The position numbers and the translations under genes are program-made. Under the pieces are notes generated by a model that was not told the origin of the DNA, made no database searches, and saw nothing but the letters and a program-made list of their open reading frames with translations. Shown here piece by piece: positions 39,301 through 54,040 of a DNA stretch of 64,000 nt (its first letter is position 1; the number at the start of each line of letters is the position of its first letter). The stretch is from Luzula sylvatica. Its lineage: Eukaryota > Streptophyta > Magnoliopsida > Poales > Juncaceae. Location of the stretch: contig OX326957.1 in NCBI GenBank assembly GCA_946800325.1, forward strand, positions 47,910,307-47,974,306, in the 5' to 3' direction.

Positions 39301-39645
39301 TTCTTGTTTATTAGGTAGAGAAATATCTGGGTACAGTTAAAGCGAAAAACGTATCGTGGGCACTGATTCGTACGGCCATCTCGTCAGTGGCACGAACTGC
39401 AATATTTCCCTTGCAAGATGTACTTTGCCTCGGAAGTAGTGCTCGTATGAACACTCCTGCTACTCAGGTATTCATTTTATTTCTGCGAATTTTTTTTCCT
39501 GCGAAATTAATGGTTTGGTTGATTTTTATTTTTTTTACAGCTTGGGAATTGGAGATGGAGGGTACCGAGCTCAGTTAGTTTTGACAGTCTTGAATCCGAA
39601 TCGGCAAATCTGAGAGAAATTCTAGCAATGTACAATCGCATCTAA
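36311..39645 (+). CDS. DPE1: Chloroplast 4-alpha-glucanotransferase (disproportionating enzyme 1)
   Basis: DPE1 (GH77) transfers glucan units between malto-oligosaccharides, using maltotriose left by starch breakdown and releasing glucose in the plastid. Seventeen exons join in frame to 588 residues (Arabidopsis about 576): 36311-36632, 36793-36860, 37048-37110, 37240-37328, 37427-37487, 37559-37637, 37715-37851, 37934-38092, 38168-38244, 38308-38447, 38540-38571, 38716-38790, 38887-38959, 39040-39128, 39197-39241, 39315-39467, 39541-39645. The first ~50 residues are a Ser/Pro-rich transit peptide. Catalytic signatures: RIDHFRG (nucleophile Asp385), AEDLG (acid/base Glu432), GTHDNDT (Asp485). 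Start: the ATG at 36311; an in-frame ATG further upstream (36239) is less likely. Confidence 0.94.
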
Positions 39646-40014
39646 AGTTTGTGTTTTGGGGAGAAGAGAGCGAAAACTTGGGAATAATGTTTTTGGCAAC
39701 GTAAAAAGAGGAAAAATATGTGTAATTTAGCAGACTTCTGAATATTTCGGTTTGTAGCCAAATAAATAAAGCCTGATCAAGGCAAACTATAAATATATGA
39801 AAATTTACACATTTTTGAAGTTTGTCCTAGATACCCAATAATAGCCAAATTTTCTTCTGGTTCATTTGAACACTGTGATCCTGGTCCAGCAAAATTATTC
39901 TCTCAATCCAAATCATCACATGGTTCTCTCATCCAATAGGCAGAACCTCAATTTTCTTCCAGATAAGGCACAATACAACAGGTACAACAAAGAAACTAAC
40001 CAAAGTACCGAATC
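39646..40014. other. DPE1 3' region / next promoter
   Basis: 370 bp separate the two genes. It must hold the DPE1 3' UTR and the start of the next gene; 'aataaataaa' near 39761-39770 is a possible polyadenylation signal. Confidence 0.45.
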
Positions 40015-41418
40015 ATGCTTTATTCTCTCTTCCAACACTCCCTCTCTCTTCCTCTCTCATCACTCAAAAAACTTAATTCTGTATCTTCAACATCTTCGAT
40101 ATCGACACTTGATGTGCCCACCTCGACAAAACCTACGATTATCGTAGGAGGCGGCTTGGCCGGCCTGGCCGCCGCTACTCATCTTTCCTCTCTGTCCATT
40201 CCTTTTCTCCTTCTAGAATCTTCCGACTCATTCGGGGGTCGAGCAAGAACAGACTCGTACAACGGATTCCTTCTCGATCGTGGTTTTCATATTTTTCTCT
40301 CTTCTTTTCCTGAATGTCGACGTGTCTTAAACTTCGCCAAGCTGGATTTACAACCTTTTTATCCAGGTGCTTTGGTATATGATTCGAACAAATTTCATCG
40401 AATTTCAGATCCTTTTCGCCGCCCCTTCGAGGCCCTTCCAACGCTCTTTAATCCAATCGGGTCTGTGTCCGATAAGTTGCTCATTGGGTTGACCCGGCTC
40501 CGAGCCGCCACTCTTTCAAACGAAAATATTCTCTCATCTCCCGAATCAACAATTTATAATTATCTCAAAACGACCGGCTTCTCCGATTCGATTATCGAAA
40601 AGTTCCTCCGACCATTTTTTGCCGGAATATTTTTCGACCCAAATCTCGACACATCATCGCGACTTTTCCAACTTGTGTTCAAATGTTTGGCTTTAGGAGA
40701 GAATTCACTACCAGCCGGTGGAATCGGATCCCTTGCACGCCAACTAGCGACCCGTTTGCCCGCCTCGTCCCTTCGCTTGAACTCCCATGTCACGTCAATA
40801 ACTCGTGGTGCCGTAACACTAGCCTCTGGTGAGACAATAACCACTGATCTTGGTATAATTCTAGCAGTTGAACAACCCGTGGCAAAGAAACTTCTCCCGC
40901 AAGCTTTCGAACAAGTTACGCAGCCGAATAAAATTAACCCAAAAACGGGGACTCGGAGTACAGTCTGCCTGTATTTCTCTGCAGATAAGGCACCAATCAC
41001 AGAGCCCGTGCTAATACTTAATGGTTCGGGTAAAGGAATTGTTAACAACATGTTTTTCGTGAACAATGTGGCACCCTCTTATGCTCCCAAAGGGAAGGTG
41101 CTAGTGTCCGTCTCTTTAGTCAGGTCATTCGATGACCGATCAGACGAGGATCTGACGGCTCAAGTTATCGATGAGCTGACAGGGTGGTTTGGATCAGAGA
41201 TAACCAAATCATGGAAGCATTTGAAAACTTATCGGATTGGGTTCGCGCAGCCGGATCAGACTCCACCAACAAATCCAATTCGAAAGGATCCAAAGGTGGA
41301 TGATGGTTTGTATATTTGTGGAGACCACTGGAGTTGGGCCACTTTCGACGGAGCCCTCGTGTCAGGCCGAAAAGCCGCAGAAGCTCTTGTCAAAGATAAA
41401 GGCTTAGTTAGGATGTAA
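40015..41418 (+). CDS. FAD-dependent amine-oxidase/phytoene-desaturase-like protein, plastid-type
   Basis: A single exon encodes 467 residues. About 38 residues of Ser/Leu-rich leader resemble a transit peptide. A Rossmann dinucleotide-binding motif IIVGGGLAGLAAATHL follows (about 42-57). A GGRARTD segment of the flavin amine-oxidase/carotene-desaturase superfamily is next (about 75-81). A C-terminal FAD motif reads GLYICGDHW, followed by GALVSGRKAAEAL. It resembles the uncharacterised plant family around Arabidopsis At5g49555, with likely cyanobacterial relatives, rather than true phytoene desaturase. The substrate is unknown. It follows DPE1 on the same strand 370 bp downstream and is intronless in an intron-rich neighbourhood. 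Confidence 0.9.
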   Translation: MLYSLFQHSLSLPLSSLKKLNSVSSTSSISTLDVPTSTKPTIIVGGGLAGLAAATHLSSLSIPFLLLESSDSFGGRARTDSYNGFLLDRGFHIFLSSFPECRRVLNFAKLDLQPFYPGALVYDSNKFHRISDPFRRPFEALPTLFNPIGSVSDKLLIGLTRLRAATLSNENILSSPESTIYNYLKTTGFSDSIIEKFLRPFFAGIFFDPNLDTSSRLFQLVFKCLALGENSLPAGGIGSLARQLATRLPASSLRLNSHVTSITRGAVTLASGETITTDLGIILAVEQPVAKKLLPQAFEQVTQPNKINPKTGTRSTVCLYFSADKAPITEPVLILNGSGKGIVNNMFFVNNVAPSYAPKGKVLVSVSLVRSFDDRSDEDLTAQVIDELTGWFGSEITKSWKHLKTYRIGFAQPDQTPPTNPIRKDPKVDDGLYICGDHWSWATFDGALVSGRKAAEALVKDKGLVRM

Positions 41419-42051
41419 CACTGTAACTGGAAGTATCTTGTATTACATTTATTTTCATTTATTTTTACTGATTGGTTTTTCAATCATTAAAGAAAATTAT
41501 CTAATTGAAAATTACCTTTACACTTCAATCAACTCAATATATATTTTTCTTTGGTAGTTTTAGTTGCATTTAATATATAACTAAGATAATACCCGCTAAG
41601 TGGTGAGTAATGAAGGTTTTTTCATTTAATACAAAAAATTAATTTTTAAGACAACAACGACAATTATATTTATATCATCTAAAAAATAAAAATTAATACA
41701 CATTATATCAGTCCCATTGAATGGTTAGAACTTATTTATATATTTTTATATTATTTTATGGTGTAGTGGCGGATAGTTCATTTTCTTATCAAATAGTAAT
41801 ATATATATATATATATCAATGTCATTGTACAATGACATTGTACGTATAATAATATCTGAGATATAACACAATTTTACTTAAAGCATAACAATACATATTA
41901 TATCATTGTATTTCGTAATTGTTCATCCAATATCAAATATGAAAATCGTGAACCGTAGGGCCTGTGTACTCATTAGTCATTATATCCCAATATTACTTTA
42001 TCTAGTACCGATAATAAATATTATCGATCCAAAAGACAAAGAAAATTATAC
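41419..42051. other. AT-rich intergenic sequence
   Basis: 3' flank of the FAD oxidoreductase gene. Contains a (TA)n run at about 41798-41815. I see nothing else in it. Confidence 0.5.
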
Positions 42052-42059
42052 ATAATACC

Positions 42060-42582
42060 CTATGTTGCACGGATACGGATACGGCGCTACGGCGATACGG
42101 CAATTTTCAAAAAATCATGGATACGGATACGGCTATATAATTATTAATTTAATATATTTATATTATATATAATTAATAAATATGTAATAAATTAAATAAT
42201 AAATTAATAATATTTTTAAATTAAATATCATTACAATAAATTATATCAATCAAACAATACAAGTATCATAAAACTATCATAAACTTGTTCTAGAAATATT
42301 TTAGAACTAATCTAGAAGTATCCTAGAAGTATCCTATATAATTTATTTAAAAATATTATGGGCCGAAGTATCCTAAATGGAGTATCCCAGCCGTATCCTG
42401 AACGTATCCTCAGTCGTATCCTGCCGTATCCCCGCCGTATCCGAAAAAAATAAATATTAAAATATTCGGATACGCCACGTGGCATATCCGATACGTATCC
42501 GAGCCGTATCGCACCCGTATCCGTATCAGATACGCGTATCCTCATGATACTTCTGCATTTTTGAAGTATCCGCGTAACATAG
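42060..42582 (-). mobile_element. TIR element, GATAC family copy 4
   Basis: 523 bp in the opposite orientation to copies 1-3, beginning CTATGTTGCACGGATAC and ending GTATCCGCGTAACATAG. Flanks ataatacc (42052-42059 and 42583-42590) are a perfect 8-bp duplication. Confidence 0.93.
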
Positions 42583-42590
42583 ATAATACC

Positions 42591-43329
42591 ACATTTAATA
42601 ATCAAAATAATTAAGAAAACAATATTAACATTTAATTAAAAAAAACATAATTAAAAATATTTAACATTTTCGAAAATTTACAAATTTAAAAACAACAATA
42701 GTATGCGGTCAATATTTATAAGTCCAAGAAGTTATTTGTGTTTTGATACGTAAACAATTTATTTTCATTTCTCTACATTTTCGAAAATGTTAATATTTAA
42801 TTTGTTTGAATAAAAACAAAAACAAATCTATTTAGTATTATATATGTACAATTATAGTTTTTTTTTATAAATAATAACAATAATAATAATAAAATAATTA
42901 TATTTCAATTATGTAAATATGCATTCTTTTGCATTGTATTTTCTTACATAATACACCAATTGAACTTAGAGAGAGGAAAAAAGTTATGTAGGAACTATGC
43001 AAATGTGGATGTCAAAATTACTAGAAGATTTAAACGAATATATTCGACGGGTTTTTTAAATTAATGTTCTAAAAATACTATTAATATATTATGTATGTTT
43101 TATATATTATATATTAATTTATTAGTAAATAATATATATAAAATCTTTATCTTCCATTATTATTCACATTTGATTATTTAAATGATAAACACTCGAATAG
43201 ATTTGGTCTAACGTGAATCTATCGAATATTATTAGTCAATGTCAATAACATAAAATGATATAGTCTTCTAAAAAAACTCAAAATTAATTGTAAAATAATG
43301 ACACATGAATATGAATATTTAAAAGAAAC
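42591..43329. other. AT-rich intergenic sequence
   Basis: No gene seen. Only low-complexity runs such as (AATA)n near 42870-42890. Confidence 0.5.
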
Positions 43330-44045
43330 TAGAAAAATGTCTACTTTTGGTGTCTTACCTTCAATTCAAAGTTTAATCAAGTCATATTATTTTAATTTGG
43401 TTAAATAAGTTTCTTAAATTTTTTAATTTGGTCAAGTATCTTAACTTTTTAATTTGGTTCAATCGGATATTTCTATCCATTAACTGATGATTAGACCGTT
43501 AAGTTATGATATGTTAATATATGACAGGTCACACTTGATGATGTGTCAACTCATGACATGTCATATTTGATGACGTGGAAACATAAATTATTTTATTTAT
43601 GAATCTATTAAATATTAATATATTTCTTAAATATGAATCTAGTTTTTGAGTTATTAATATAGATCTATTAAATCATGCATTTTTTCAATGAATTAAATAG
43701 GCGTAATAGCGCAAATAGCGAAAAATATATCTGAAATGCAATCTCGTAATTTATTAAGTAACTACGCTATAACGCCTCACATCGCAACTTAAGTGTTTTT
43801 TTTTAAATAAAATAATTGATGTTGTTACGTCATCAAATATGATATGTCATGGGTTGTCACGTCATCAAACATGACATGACATAGGTCGTCACAATAGAAT
43901 TTAAGTACAATTATCAGTTAATTGATGAAAATACTCAATTGAACCAAATTAAAAATGCATGAAATTTAATTGATCAAATTGAAACGTTAGGAACTTGATT
44001 AAAGTTTAAATAAAAGTTAAAAAACTAAAAATATGTTTTTTTCTC
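43330..44045. mobile_element. Fold-back element with long inverted repeats
   Basis: The left part (about 43330-43600) and right part (about 43800-44045) are diverged inverted copies, roughly 250 bp each. Shared blocks include 'tttaatttggttcaat', 'ttaactgat' and 'atttgatgacgtgg'/'tttgatgacgtgac'. Ends and target duplication could not be fixed. It lies 270 bp upstream of the acetyltransferase ATG. Confidence 0.65.
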
Positions 44046-44318
44046 AAAAAATGGTATTGAACATAATAAATCATCGACAGTTAATCAATAATCTAAAATT
44101 TTGTTGTCATAATTTAACGGTCCAATTAATTGCGATGACGTCAATTCCACGAAGTTAGGTAAAAGAAATGTGACATATATCAATATACTAATACTAATTA
44201 ATGTATCAATAAACTCTTTTAAAGTATAGAAAAGTAGGGCCACAAAATTCAGCCCAAAAAGTTAATAGTCCATTAAATATTAGCCCAAATCACGAGGAGT
44301 ATACTCTTTATCTGAAAG

Positions 44319-46488
<2,170 letters not shown>

Positions 46489-47382
46489 CTAATTATTCGT
46501 TACATCGTATTATATTGTATTGTGTTATCGAATTTCGGTACTTGGTTGATTTTGAGTAATTTTGGGGGATGTTTTGTACAAAAAATAATATGCTTGACTC
46601 GAGAATAGAACATCACCGCATCAAAATAGTATATTATAGGGTGGACATTGACTAAATATTTGTGATGACTGGGATTTCATGTTCTCTCGTGGATCTTTAT
46701 TTTTTATGCAATACTATTGGATTGGAAACTTTGGATGTATTATCAGTAATTTATTTGCTAAAAAAATATGAGGGTTGATGTTAAATTTAATTCTATTGAC
46801 AAAAATCTTTTGTCATATACTACAACCTTTATATTTTATATTTTATATTTATTATCTAGCTTGTTTGGACAATATAAAATTATAATTTGGGCAAGCAAAA
46901 TACACGATAAAGAAACAGCAAAGCACAAATATAAAATACTGCTAGTGATGTGCGCATTTTTGTCTTTTACTATTTAAATTTATTATTTCCCTGAATAATC
47001 AAACAAGTTTATTATTCCTAGTCTAATCGAATGATTATGTTCAAATAAAAATTCAAATTCAAATTTTAGCTAACAGGAATTCAAATAAGACCCAATATTG
47101 TCACAGAAAAAAGAACGGAACTAATTAAAATGTCCAGATAAGATTTTTCTATTGATATAAAAATGAATTTAAAAAATGACATATATAAATCATGTCATAT
47201 GAAAATTATAAAATGAATCATTGACTAAATCAAGCTGGCAAATGAGAAAATAAGATAAAATAAAGGGAGGGGAATATAAGAATATTAAAATTGGAGAAAT
47301 ATAATGGTCAAGAAAAAGAAATAATAAAAAGAGTGAGGCATATGGAAAGGCAACATGGCATGTTAATATGCTATGCAAAAAA
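46489..47382. other. AT-rich intergenic sequence
   Basis: 3' flank of the acetyltransferase gene. No further gene or repeat recognised. Confidence 0.5.
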
Positions 47383-47642
47383 GAAAATGTTGAACATATC
47401 CTCAAACTCTCCCCTACAAACTTTGATGACATGAATAAGATTTAACTCCTTAAAAATTAACACATTAATTTATGTTTTAACTTTTCATGAGATGTCAAAT
47501 CATAAACTAAGATAGTTAAATTATAACTTAGCGTGTCAAACCATAAATTATGATATATAATTAAGATTTAAAAAATATATCACGTCATCAAGAAGTGTGG
47601 GGGAGAGATCTAGAAGGTGTACTGTACTGTACATCATTACTC
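47383..47642. repeat. Dispersed ~260-bp repeat, copy A
   Basis: AT-rich segment beginning gaaaatgttgaacatatcc and ending gtacatcattactc. An inverted copy lies at 59991-60251, which has a clear 9-bp target duplication. Probably a decayed Mutator-like non-autonomous element. Confidence 0.65.
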
Positions 47643-47815
47643 AAAAAGAAAACATTTAAATTGTTTCTTATATAAACAGAGAGTTTCGAACTGAATGTCT
47701 CTCTTCTGTGAAGGACATGACAGATAAAATTGTTTCTTATATAAACATTTAAATTTAAATTTTAGTTTATACTATAGTTTACATATGACAATTGGCTTGT
47801 AAGACTTGTTATATT

Positions 47816-48268
47816 CAGGGCCGGCTTGGCAAAAGAGATAATGATCAATGGTTATTAATTTTTAAAAACCACAATTACTTTTTTTATATGGTTATTTGTT
47901 AGAAAAAAAGTTCAGATTTTAACTTATTTAAAAGACCACAAGTAATGAAAACGACAATATTGAGTAAACATAGGTTATTGTATTCATTTATGAAGTTACC
48001 GATGTTTTATAATATGATTGATTGTTGAAATACAATTGATTCTTATTGTACCACGTAATGCATTTGAAATGTTCAAGTAACATAAAATGTTTTTCTTTTT
48101 AGTTTATGTATGTTTAAATATTTATATAGTTATAAATATTAGTTTTGGAAATTAATGTTCAAGCATTGGAAAAACGAATTCAGAATATTGAAGTTAGACC
48201 CATTTTCTAGATATAGGATCTCTTAGTAATAATCGTCGAAGGCCTCTGAAATGTTAGTACCAACCCTG
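47816..48268. mobile_element. hAT-like element with CAGGG ends
   Basis: 453 bp, beginning cagggccggcttgg and ending agtaccaaccctg. Flanks gttatatt (47808-47815) and gtaatatt (48269-48276) form an 8-bp duplication with one mismatch. No coding capacity. Confidence 0.75.
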
Positions 48269-48414
48269 GTAATATTTAGTTAATTTTGTTGATGCTGTAA
48301 TAATTTGATATTTTGTTGTTGTTGTTGGCTTGGTCTTAGCCCTGGTTATATTTAGTTAATTTTGTTGATTTTGTAATAATTTGATATTTTGTTGTTGTTG
48401 GCTTGGTCTTCAAC
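48269..48414. repeat. Two-unit tandem repeat next to the hAT-like element
   Basis: Two ~75-bp units (from gtaatatttagttaatt and gttatatttagttaatt), each with a GTT-rich core. The first unit ends in 'ccctg', like the end of the neighbouring transposon. Confidence 0.75.
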
Positions 48415-48828
48415 TGTATACGTTTGTTGTTAATTACATTGAAGACCACTAAAGTTTTAACAATTTAGTCAAAAAAAGTAGTTTCGAAACTAAATTTTAT
48501 AACTAATAAAAATTCAAGAGTGTTTTTAACTAAAATTATATGTAGTCAAATTATAATGTTTAACTAACAAACAATCAATATAATTATAATGATTCTTCAA
48601 GCATGCAAAATGATTATTACGAAATAAAACGCGACTATCACATTCCACCATAATTTTCTTTAAATTAAAATTTGATAGGTTTATTATAAAAAATATTCAC
48701 AATTTAGATAAAAATCCACATTTAAGTAAATAAAAAATTCTTTTGGATAAAAATATATAATTTTCTAAAGGGGGTAAGTGAAAAATGGAGCATCGAGATA
48801 AAAATATAAAATATAATTCAGTTTGTTT
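48415..48828. other. AT-rich intergenic sequence
   Basis: No gene or repeat recognised. Confidence 0.5.
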
Positions 48829-48836
48829 GTTGTCCA

Positions 48837-49505
48837 TAGGGCTGCAAACGAGCCGAGCTCGAGCGAGCTGTGCCAAGCTCAAGCTCGGCTCGGAACTTAT
48901 TCGAGCTGGCTCGGCTCGTTTAGAATTATGGTTCGAGCTGAAAAATCAAGCTCAAGCTCGGCTCGTTTTAATTCGAGCTAGCTCGGCTCGGCTCAACAGT
49001 AGCTCAATTAAAAAAATAATTTAAATTTTAATTAAAAAATTGTAATAATCGCGAATAAACATAAAATATTTTAAATACTAAAATATCTTAAAACATAACA
49101 ATAATAAATCAAACATACACAACACAAAACATAAAAAAATAGGATTTGAACTTGGTATTATTAATTTGTCTTCCCTAGTTAAAATTCTTTTTTAGGACGT
49201 AAGTTGTAACCCGAATTGGAATTATTAGGAAGATAAAAAATTTCTTTATAAAATTTTATAATTAAAATAATATATATAATGTAAATTAATTATGATAAAA
49301 ATATTTAATTTTTTAAATCGAGCTCAAAAAAATTTCGAGCTTAATACGAGCGAGCTGAGTCTGGCTCAAGCTCGGCTCAATAAGCGTTCGAGCTAGCTCG
49401 GCTCGGCTCGTTTAATTTCGAGTTAATATCGAGCGAGCTATTATCGAACTATTATCGAGTCGAGCTCGAGCGAGCCACGAGCCACGAGCTAAAGTTGCAG
49501 CCCTA
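48837..49505. mobile_element. hAT-type element with TAGGGCTGCAA ends
   Basis: 669 bp, starting TAGGGCTGCAAACGAGCC and ending TTGCAGCCCTA. Flanks gttgtcca (48829-48836 and 49506-49513) are a perfect 8-bp duplication. Sub-terminal regions are packed with gagctcggctcg variants on both sides. Non-coding. Confidence 0.93.
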
Positions 49506-49513
49506 GTTGTCCA

Positions 49514-49594
49514 TCTCCTCTGTAAAATGTTGTATAAATGTCCAAGTGCAAAACTTCTCTATTAATATTCTTTAATCCTTTCTTTCTCTCTCTC

Positions 49595-49629
<35 letters not shown>

Positions 49630-49803
49630 TCTTTACAACCTGTATTGGTTGTATCCTCTAAATTATAACTTTCCTTCTCTCTCCTCTCTCTCTTCCTCTC
49701 TGAAATCTCCATTGTTAGCTAGGGTTTCAGTTGTCTTCTCTTTTCACCAATGCCATTAACTCTGTTTGAATAAAAAATCACCTGAGAATACATATTGAAT
49801 CCA
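49514..49803 (+). promoter_or_regulatory. Promoter/5' leader of the receptor kinase gene
   Basis: CT-rich sequence with a (CT)n run at about 49600-49624 and 'agggtttcag' near 49722, typical of a plant 5' UTR. The hAT element ends only 298 bp upstream of the ATG. Confidence 0.5.
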
Positions 49804-52800
49804 ATGGATTTTCCTCGACCTTTTGTGTTTATAGTATTGCTGCTCTTCCTCTCCATTGCCGGCTTCCTGCCTTCCGCCTCTTCTTCCCCATCTGACGATA
49901 TCAATTCTCTTGTTGAGTTCAAAAAGGGCATTGTAGACCCATCTGGCAGCGTTCTCTCTTCATGGGCTTCTTCTCCGAACACAATCCAATCATGTCCTTC
50001 AACCTGGGTCGGCATCACCTGCGACCCCACCTCAGGTGGCGTGATTGGTCTCAATCTTACCAATCTTAATCTCTCTGGGGAGCTCAAATTGACCACATTG
50101 ACCGGCCTGAGATATCTCCAAACACTCGTTCTTGCAGGAAATGGGTTTACAGGACGGCTCGTACCGGTTCTCGGATCCATGCCCGCTCTTGCTTACATCG
50201 ATTTGTCGGGCAATCAGTTTTACGGGTCCATACCCGATAAAATTACCGATTTATCGGGCTTGGTCTATCTTAATTTGTCGAGCAATAAATTCACGCAGGG
50301 ATACCCTGCAGGTTTCTCAAAATTGCAGAATTTAAGGGTTTTGGATTTGAATTCGAACGGCATTTGGGGCGACATTGGAGGATTGTTAACCGAATTGAGA
50401 AACACCGAACACGTCGATTTGGGTTCGAATTTGTTTACAGGGGCGATTACAATCGACCCGAGTAATCTAACTAGTTTGGGAAACACGGTGAAGTATTTGA
50501 ATTTGAGTTCGAACAAGATTCAAGGTGGATTCTTTTTGGAGTCAACAGTGCAGATATTTAGGAATTTGGAAATACTGGATCTGGGGTACAATGCACTTAC
50601 TGGAGAGCTTCCTTCTATCTCTAGTTGGTTTAATTTGAAAGTACTTAGATTGGAGTTTAATCGTTTTTTTGGGTTGTTGCCTCGAGAGATTTTTCAGAGC
50701 TCAATGGGTCTCGTAGAAATCGATCTCAGTGGAAACACATTCACTGGTACTTGATTTGTACTTTTTTTTACTCATTTTGTGAATTTGAATTGTAATTAAT
50801 CCAAATTCTTATTTTCTTCTGTTTTCAGGGTCAATACCTATTATAAACTCGACCACACTGAAGAGTCTAAATCTCTCTTCAAATTCCTTATCGGGTCCAT
50901 TGCCCAGATCCATTAGTGGATGTGAGTCTCTTGACCTGAGCAATAACATGTTAAATGGTGATCTAACCCTAATTCAGAACTGGGGCGGTTCTTTACAAAC
51001 CCTAGATCTTAGCTCGAACGTCCTATCCGGTACATACCCACAAAACCTCGCTAATTTGCAAAACCTAATTAGTCTCAAAATTCACAACAATTCCTTAACA
51101 GGTCCGCTTCCATCCGTTTTGGGAACCTACTCGAAACTATTGATCCTCGACTTGAGTTCGAACAAATTGACAGGCCCGATTTTACCGGGCCTTTTCACGT
51201 TATTAACTCTGACAAGTCTAAATTTATCTGGTAACGGGTTTACCGGGTCCATCCCTGTACAGAGTTCGCAATCACCCGAATCATTGGCGCTCCCCTCTTA
51301 CACTCACCTAGAGATACTGGACTTGTCCAATAACGCTTTAAATGGACCCATTCCACCCGAAATGGGCAACATGCAAAAGCTAAGAATCCTCAATCTCGCT
51401 ATAAATAACTTTGCGGGTCCAATACCGACCGAGATGACAAATCTTACTGCTCTCCAATATCTCGATTTGTCGAAGAACCAGCTTAACGGGTCTTTACCCG
51501 ATTTTTCCCAACCGGGTCTGTACTACTTCGACGTATCTAACAACGATCTCTCTGGTAAAGTACCGAAATCTTTATTGAGATTTCCAGACTCGTCGTTCAT
51601 CCCAGGAAATTCCGATTTGATTTTTCCAGACGGATTACCTAGCAGCGTCGGTACCGCCGGTACCGAACCGAAAAAACACAAGAAGATGAAACATAGCGAA
51701 CGAGTCGCTCTAATCGTCGCTTGTGGGGGATGTTTAGCAATCCTAATTTTGGTTTCGATTGGAGTTTATCTATTCAGAAAAGGCGGATCGTGCCAAAATT
51801 GCTTTGGAGGAAAATTTTCCGGCACGAAAGAGGTCGTACTAGGGGCATCCACTTTCGGGTCGCCAAAAGACGGTTCTGCCCTTAACGGCACGATGGTGCG
51901 CTCGAGGCTAATGACAGCCCGAAGAGATGTCTCGGCCGAGTCGATAGGTGCGGCGGAGCTCGCTCCGGTTAGTCACGTAACGATACAGGTCCACGAAGAG
52001 CCACCCGTAATGCTCGAACGAGGAGCGAGCTTTTCGCCAGACAGGCTGGATGGAGATTTGACCTTGGTGGATGGTTCCACACTTTTTGGCCCCGAGGAGC
52101 TGTCGAAGGCGCCGGCGGAAATATTGGGACGGAGTAGCCACGGTACCACTTACAAAGCCACTTTGGATAACGGGCATGAGTTGACCGTTAAGTGGTTACG
52201 GGTCGGGTTCGTCAAGACCAAGAAAGAATTTGCCAAGGAGGCTAAACGGGTCGGGTCGGTAAGGCACCCCAATTTGGTTGGGTGGAAAGGGTTCTATTGG
52301 GGACCCAAGGTGCAAGAGAGATTTATCATTTCTGATTATCTTCTTGGCGATAGCCTCGCACTTTATCTTTACGGTAATTTTTTCGTTTTTTTCTGTAAAT
52401 AATAATGATAAATAATAATATTAATAATAATAACAATAATTTTTTTTTGACAGAGTCAACTCCAAGACGTTACTCGCGCCTGTCAGTAAGTCAGAGGTTA
52501 AAAATCTCCATAGACCTGGCTCGCGCGCTTCACTATCTACACCACAAGAAAATCCCTCATGGGAACATAAAACCTACAAACGTTCTCTTAACGGGTCCGG
52601 ATCTTACCGCTAAGCTAACTGATTTCGGACTACATTGCCTCATGACGCCAGAAGGCGTAACTGAGCAGATCCTCAATTTGGGGGCACTAGGTTACCGGGC
52701 ACCCGAACTGGCTGATGGATCCGGGTCCAAACCCGCACTCACCTTAAAGGCTGACGTGTACTCATTCGGAGTCATTGTTATGGAGATGTTGACCCGTAAA

Positions 52801-53037
52801 AGTGCGGGAGATATTATATCGGGTCAATCGGGCGCAGTGGACTTAACGGATTGGGTTCAATTGTGCAACAAAGAGGGTCGCGGAAACGATTGCTTTGACC
52901 GAGACATAACGGGTTTGGAGGAGAATTCGCGGGTTATGGATCAATTGCTTGCGATTTCGCTCAATTGTATAGGTGAGTTGAACGAGAGACCTGATATTAA
53001 GTCTGTCTTGGACGCACTTTGTTCTATAACGATTTGA
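49804..53037 (+). CDS. LRR receptor-like pseudokinase, SIRK1 (At5g10020)-like
   Basis: Three exons (49804-50746, 50829-52373, 52454-53037) join in frame to 1023 residues. Order: signal peptide (about 1-28), LRR N-terminal cap with SCPSTWVGITCD, about 20 leucine-rich repeats, a membrane helix (about 607-630, flanked by basic residues), a Ser/Gly-rich juxtamembrane region, and a kinase domain (about 735-1020). The last two exons look closely related to the At5g10020 family (SIRK1, a sucrose-induced receptor kinase reported to act on aquaporins). The ATP-binding Lys (VKWLRV) and DFG are present, but the catalytic loop reads HGNIKPTN where an active kinase has HRD, so it is probably catalytically weak or inactive and may signal through partners. 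Start: the ATG at 49804; the frame upstream has only TTG. Confidence 0.92.
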
Positions 53038-54040
53038 GGGGTGGGGGTATTTTTTATTTTTTTATTAATTTTTTTTTTGTTGGTCTTGTATATTTCTTCG
53101 TTGATTATTTAACTCTGTTTTTGTCCCCGTATCTTTTTTGTGGGTGCATTTCGGGGCCTTGCCACGATGGCGACTTATTCATTTACATTTTTAGTGTAAA
53201 GATTATTTAATCCATTGATTTGATTGATTTTTGTTGCCTTGGTTCGAGATTGAATAGAAATAGAAATTACATCATTTATTTAGTGCTTATTGTTCTGTCA
53301 CTTATTTCTTTTTCATAATGTCAAGGAAATTAATGCATATATGCCCTTGTATAATAATGGGTAGAAAGCAAGATCAAATATCTCCATAGTTGAGTTATAA
53401 ACTTGTAAGCACATTATTGTGATCCGAGAATCTTGCTTGGTGTCTCTTCATGACTTTCAATCCTCCATGTTGCCAGTTCAAATTTGCGACTTGTACAACG
53501 AGTCAATTACACGAAAAATACCATGTTCTCAAATTTTTATCAAAGTATCTTATCAACTTGGTCCAAATTTGCATCAATTAGACCTAAAACCTCAATTTGG
53601 TGAAAGATGAGACTTGGCATGGTCAATTTTACCACACTGAATTGGTGGCAACAAGTACATGTAATTTGGTGCTATAATAGTATTAAGTAAGAACATGGTG
53701 TGGGACCCACTGAAACAGACCATAAATTAAGGGTCCCTCTCAAAGGCCTCGATATAAGACTCAAGACTGAGACGGACTGAGACTCAGCATGCATTGAATG
53801 GTATGAAAGAAACCCTGATAAATTTCCCTAATTAAGGGACCACCCCTTTTGCCAGTATCGCTGCAACATTTTGAACAAAAATGTTTCTGTATCAGAACAT
53901 GCACCCAATTTATTATACATCAGGGGGGTCCTATCATGGTCTTCTTTTCAAATTTTAATCGTAAATCGAATATATAAAACACGTTTTGATTTTACTATTT
54001 ACAAATTAAAGAATAACCAAGTTGGATTTAGATAATTCGA
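53038..54040. other. Intergenic sequence between convergent genes
   Basis: Contains the 3' ends of the receptor kinase gene (+) and the J-domain gene (-). No other gene recognised. Confidence 0.5.
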
